Assembly: GCA_003601785.1 (NCBI GenBank)
Contig: PIYA01000015.1
Location: 1-12,582, forward strand
Length of the DNA stretch: 12,582 nucleotides
From: Candidatus Bathyarchaeota archaeon
GTDB taxonomy: Archaea > Thermoproteota > Bathyarchaeia > Bathyarchaeales > Bathycorpusculaceae
Direction of reading: 5' to 3'
The notes under the pieces were generated by a model. The model searched no databases. It saw only the letters and a list, made by a program, of their open reading frames with translations, and had not been told where the DNA came from. Both the position numbers and the translations under genes were made by a program. Positions 11,843 to 12,582 of this stretch are shown here, in pieces (position 1 is the first letter of the stretch; the number at the start of each line of letters is the position of its first letter).

Positions 11843-12582
11843 CGCTCTCAGCGAAAGTCTACAATGCTTATCAGCTGAAACAAGTCAACGACATTTTAAG
11901 GCTTATGCTAAAAGGCTTAAAGGTTAAAACGGAAATCCTAGGAGCCACGCGTCGCAGGTGGATTCAAGTAAGCGTTTCAGGAGAAGACGAAGAGGTAGCA
12001 CTGCATTATTTAGAGAAGGAAATAGGGTTATGTCCCGAGGATTTTGCAAAGTTAAAGAGGTTTTCAGTAATCAAAGGTTACGTGACAGCCTTAAGAAAAA
12101 CTGGAGAAAAAATTTACGTGGACGCTGGAATTTTTAAACCAGACGCGATAGACGTTGCAATTCCGCTACATCGTTTGCAAGCTCAACTTGTAGATGGAAG
12201 AAAAGTTGCGCTCCAAAAGATAATAGACCTTTTCGGCTTTTGCGAAAATCTACCTTTAACTGTCAAAGTTTACAGTATTAACAGGAAAGATAACCACGTC
12301 GAGGCGATGCTATCAGAAAAACAGCTGGCACAATATAGAGAATGGGTAAAATCCCTGCTGGACAGACTGATAGTTTTAGGTGCATCTGCCTCTGAGGTTA
12401 AACAAGCCTTAAAGATGGCGAGGTGTAACCGAGACGTGATAGACATCGAACAGCTTGGATTTTTTGAATGGGCTGTCGTCTGCAAGCTCGGAACAGACGC
12501 CGCAGGATTAATTCCAAAAATAGGCAGAAAACTGCGAAACGCAAACCTTACAATTTTTAACCCGAGAAAAATCATAAGTTTT
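11830..12582 (+). CDS. DUF2110-like conserved archaeal protein, reaching the window end
   Basis: Open for 251 codons from ATG 11830 to the window edge with no stop, so the 3' end may be missing. The protein begins MFTVTLSAKVYNAYQLKQVN and contains GEDEEVALHYLEKEIGLCPE (about 55-75), KGYVTALRKTGEKIYVDAGIF (about 83-103), a PLHRLQAQLVDGRKVALQKI stretch, ENLPLTVKV, and later IDIEQLGFFEWAVVCKLGTDAAGLIPKIGRKL. From memory this resembles the archaeal DUF2110 family; I cannot name a biochemical role. No membrane segment or catalytic signature is visible. ATG has GGAGA (11819-11823) 6 bases upstream and lies 13 bases inside the end of the HD gene, so the three genes tfe, HD and this one form one transcript. 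Confidence 0.8.
   Translation, partial: MFTVTLSAKVYNAYQLKQVNDILRLMLKGLKVKTEILGATRRRWIQVSVSGEDEEVALHYLEKEIGLCPEDFAKLKRFSVIKGYVTALRKTGEKIYVDAGIFKPDAIDVAIPLHRLQAQLVDGRKVALQKIIDLFGFCENLPLTVKVYSINRKDNHVEAMLSEKQLAQYREWVKSLLDRLIVLGASASEVKQALKMARCNRDVIDIEQLGFFEWAVVCKLGTDAAGLIPKIGRKLRNANLTIFNPRKIISF

Noticed and set aside
12270..12575. 101-codon minus-strand open frame near the right edge
   Set aside because: It lies antisense to the DUF2110-like frame, which is open over 251 codons, starts with a ribosome site and overlaps the HD gene in operon fashion. The minus-strand frame has none of these.
1..12582. Mobile element, CRISPR array, tRNA gene or defence system
   Set aside because: No spaced direct repeats, terminal inverted repeats, transposase, integrase, tRNA cloverleaf or defence-type motif was found. 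The HD protein lacks Cas3 or Cas10 context and the gene content is chromosomal housekeeping.

Overview
The window reads as a compact, moderately AT-rich archaeal chromosome segment. It carries archaeal-type threonyl-tRNA synthetase, TFE (transcription factor E), archaeal MBF1, archaeal NAC, aTrm56, an archaeosine-transglycosylase-type PUA protein, and TATA-box-like promoters. The protein flavour suggests an uncultivated lineage such as Bathyarchaeia, but that placement is inference, not shown by the sequence. No stretch longer than about 120 bases lacks a gene. No tRNA, rRNA, CRISPR array, insertion sequence or integrase was seen.

Left end (1-1901). The window opens with the N-terminus of a leftward FAD-dependent oxidoreductase. 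Divergent from it is a rightward gene for a membrane-anchored, heavily N-glycosylatable surface protein made of five tandem Ig-like repeats of about 100 residues. A single-base frameshift near 1554 splits this gene inside the fourth repeat.

Middle, leftward block (1976-8262). In transcription order (right to left) it holds a stand-alone C2-PUA RNA-binding protein, the nascent polypeptide-associated complex protein (NAC), a PfkB-family kinase, a 70-residue zinc-binding protein, archaeal ThrRS, a branched-chain aminotransferase (IlvE) and a class I/II aminotransferase of the 2-aminoadipate/aromatic type. Several have their own TATA-like boxes. PUA-NAC and small zinc protein-ThrRS are tightly spaced pairs.

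Right, rightward block (8347-12582). MBF1, HflX GTPase and tRNA Cm56 methyltransferase are head-to-tail with overlapping ends. A second overlapping operon follows: TFE, an HD-domain hydrolase and a DUF2110-like protein that runs off the window. The two large blocks diverge at about 8263-8346, where one TATA-like element could serve both directions.

Together most of the window is informational housekeeping: transcription initiation, tRNA modification and charging, ribosome-associated GTPase and chaperone, with two aminotransferases. The points most worth a second look are the frameshifted five-repeat surface protein, the absence of any ATG/GTG/TTG start for full-length HflX, the divergent shared TATA, and the conserved-looking pairs PUA-NAC, zinc protein-ThrRS and TFE-HD-DUF2110.
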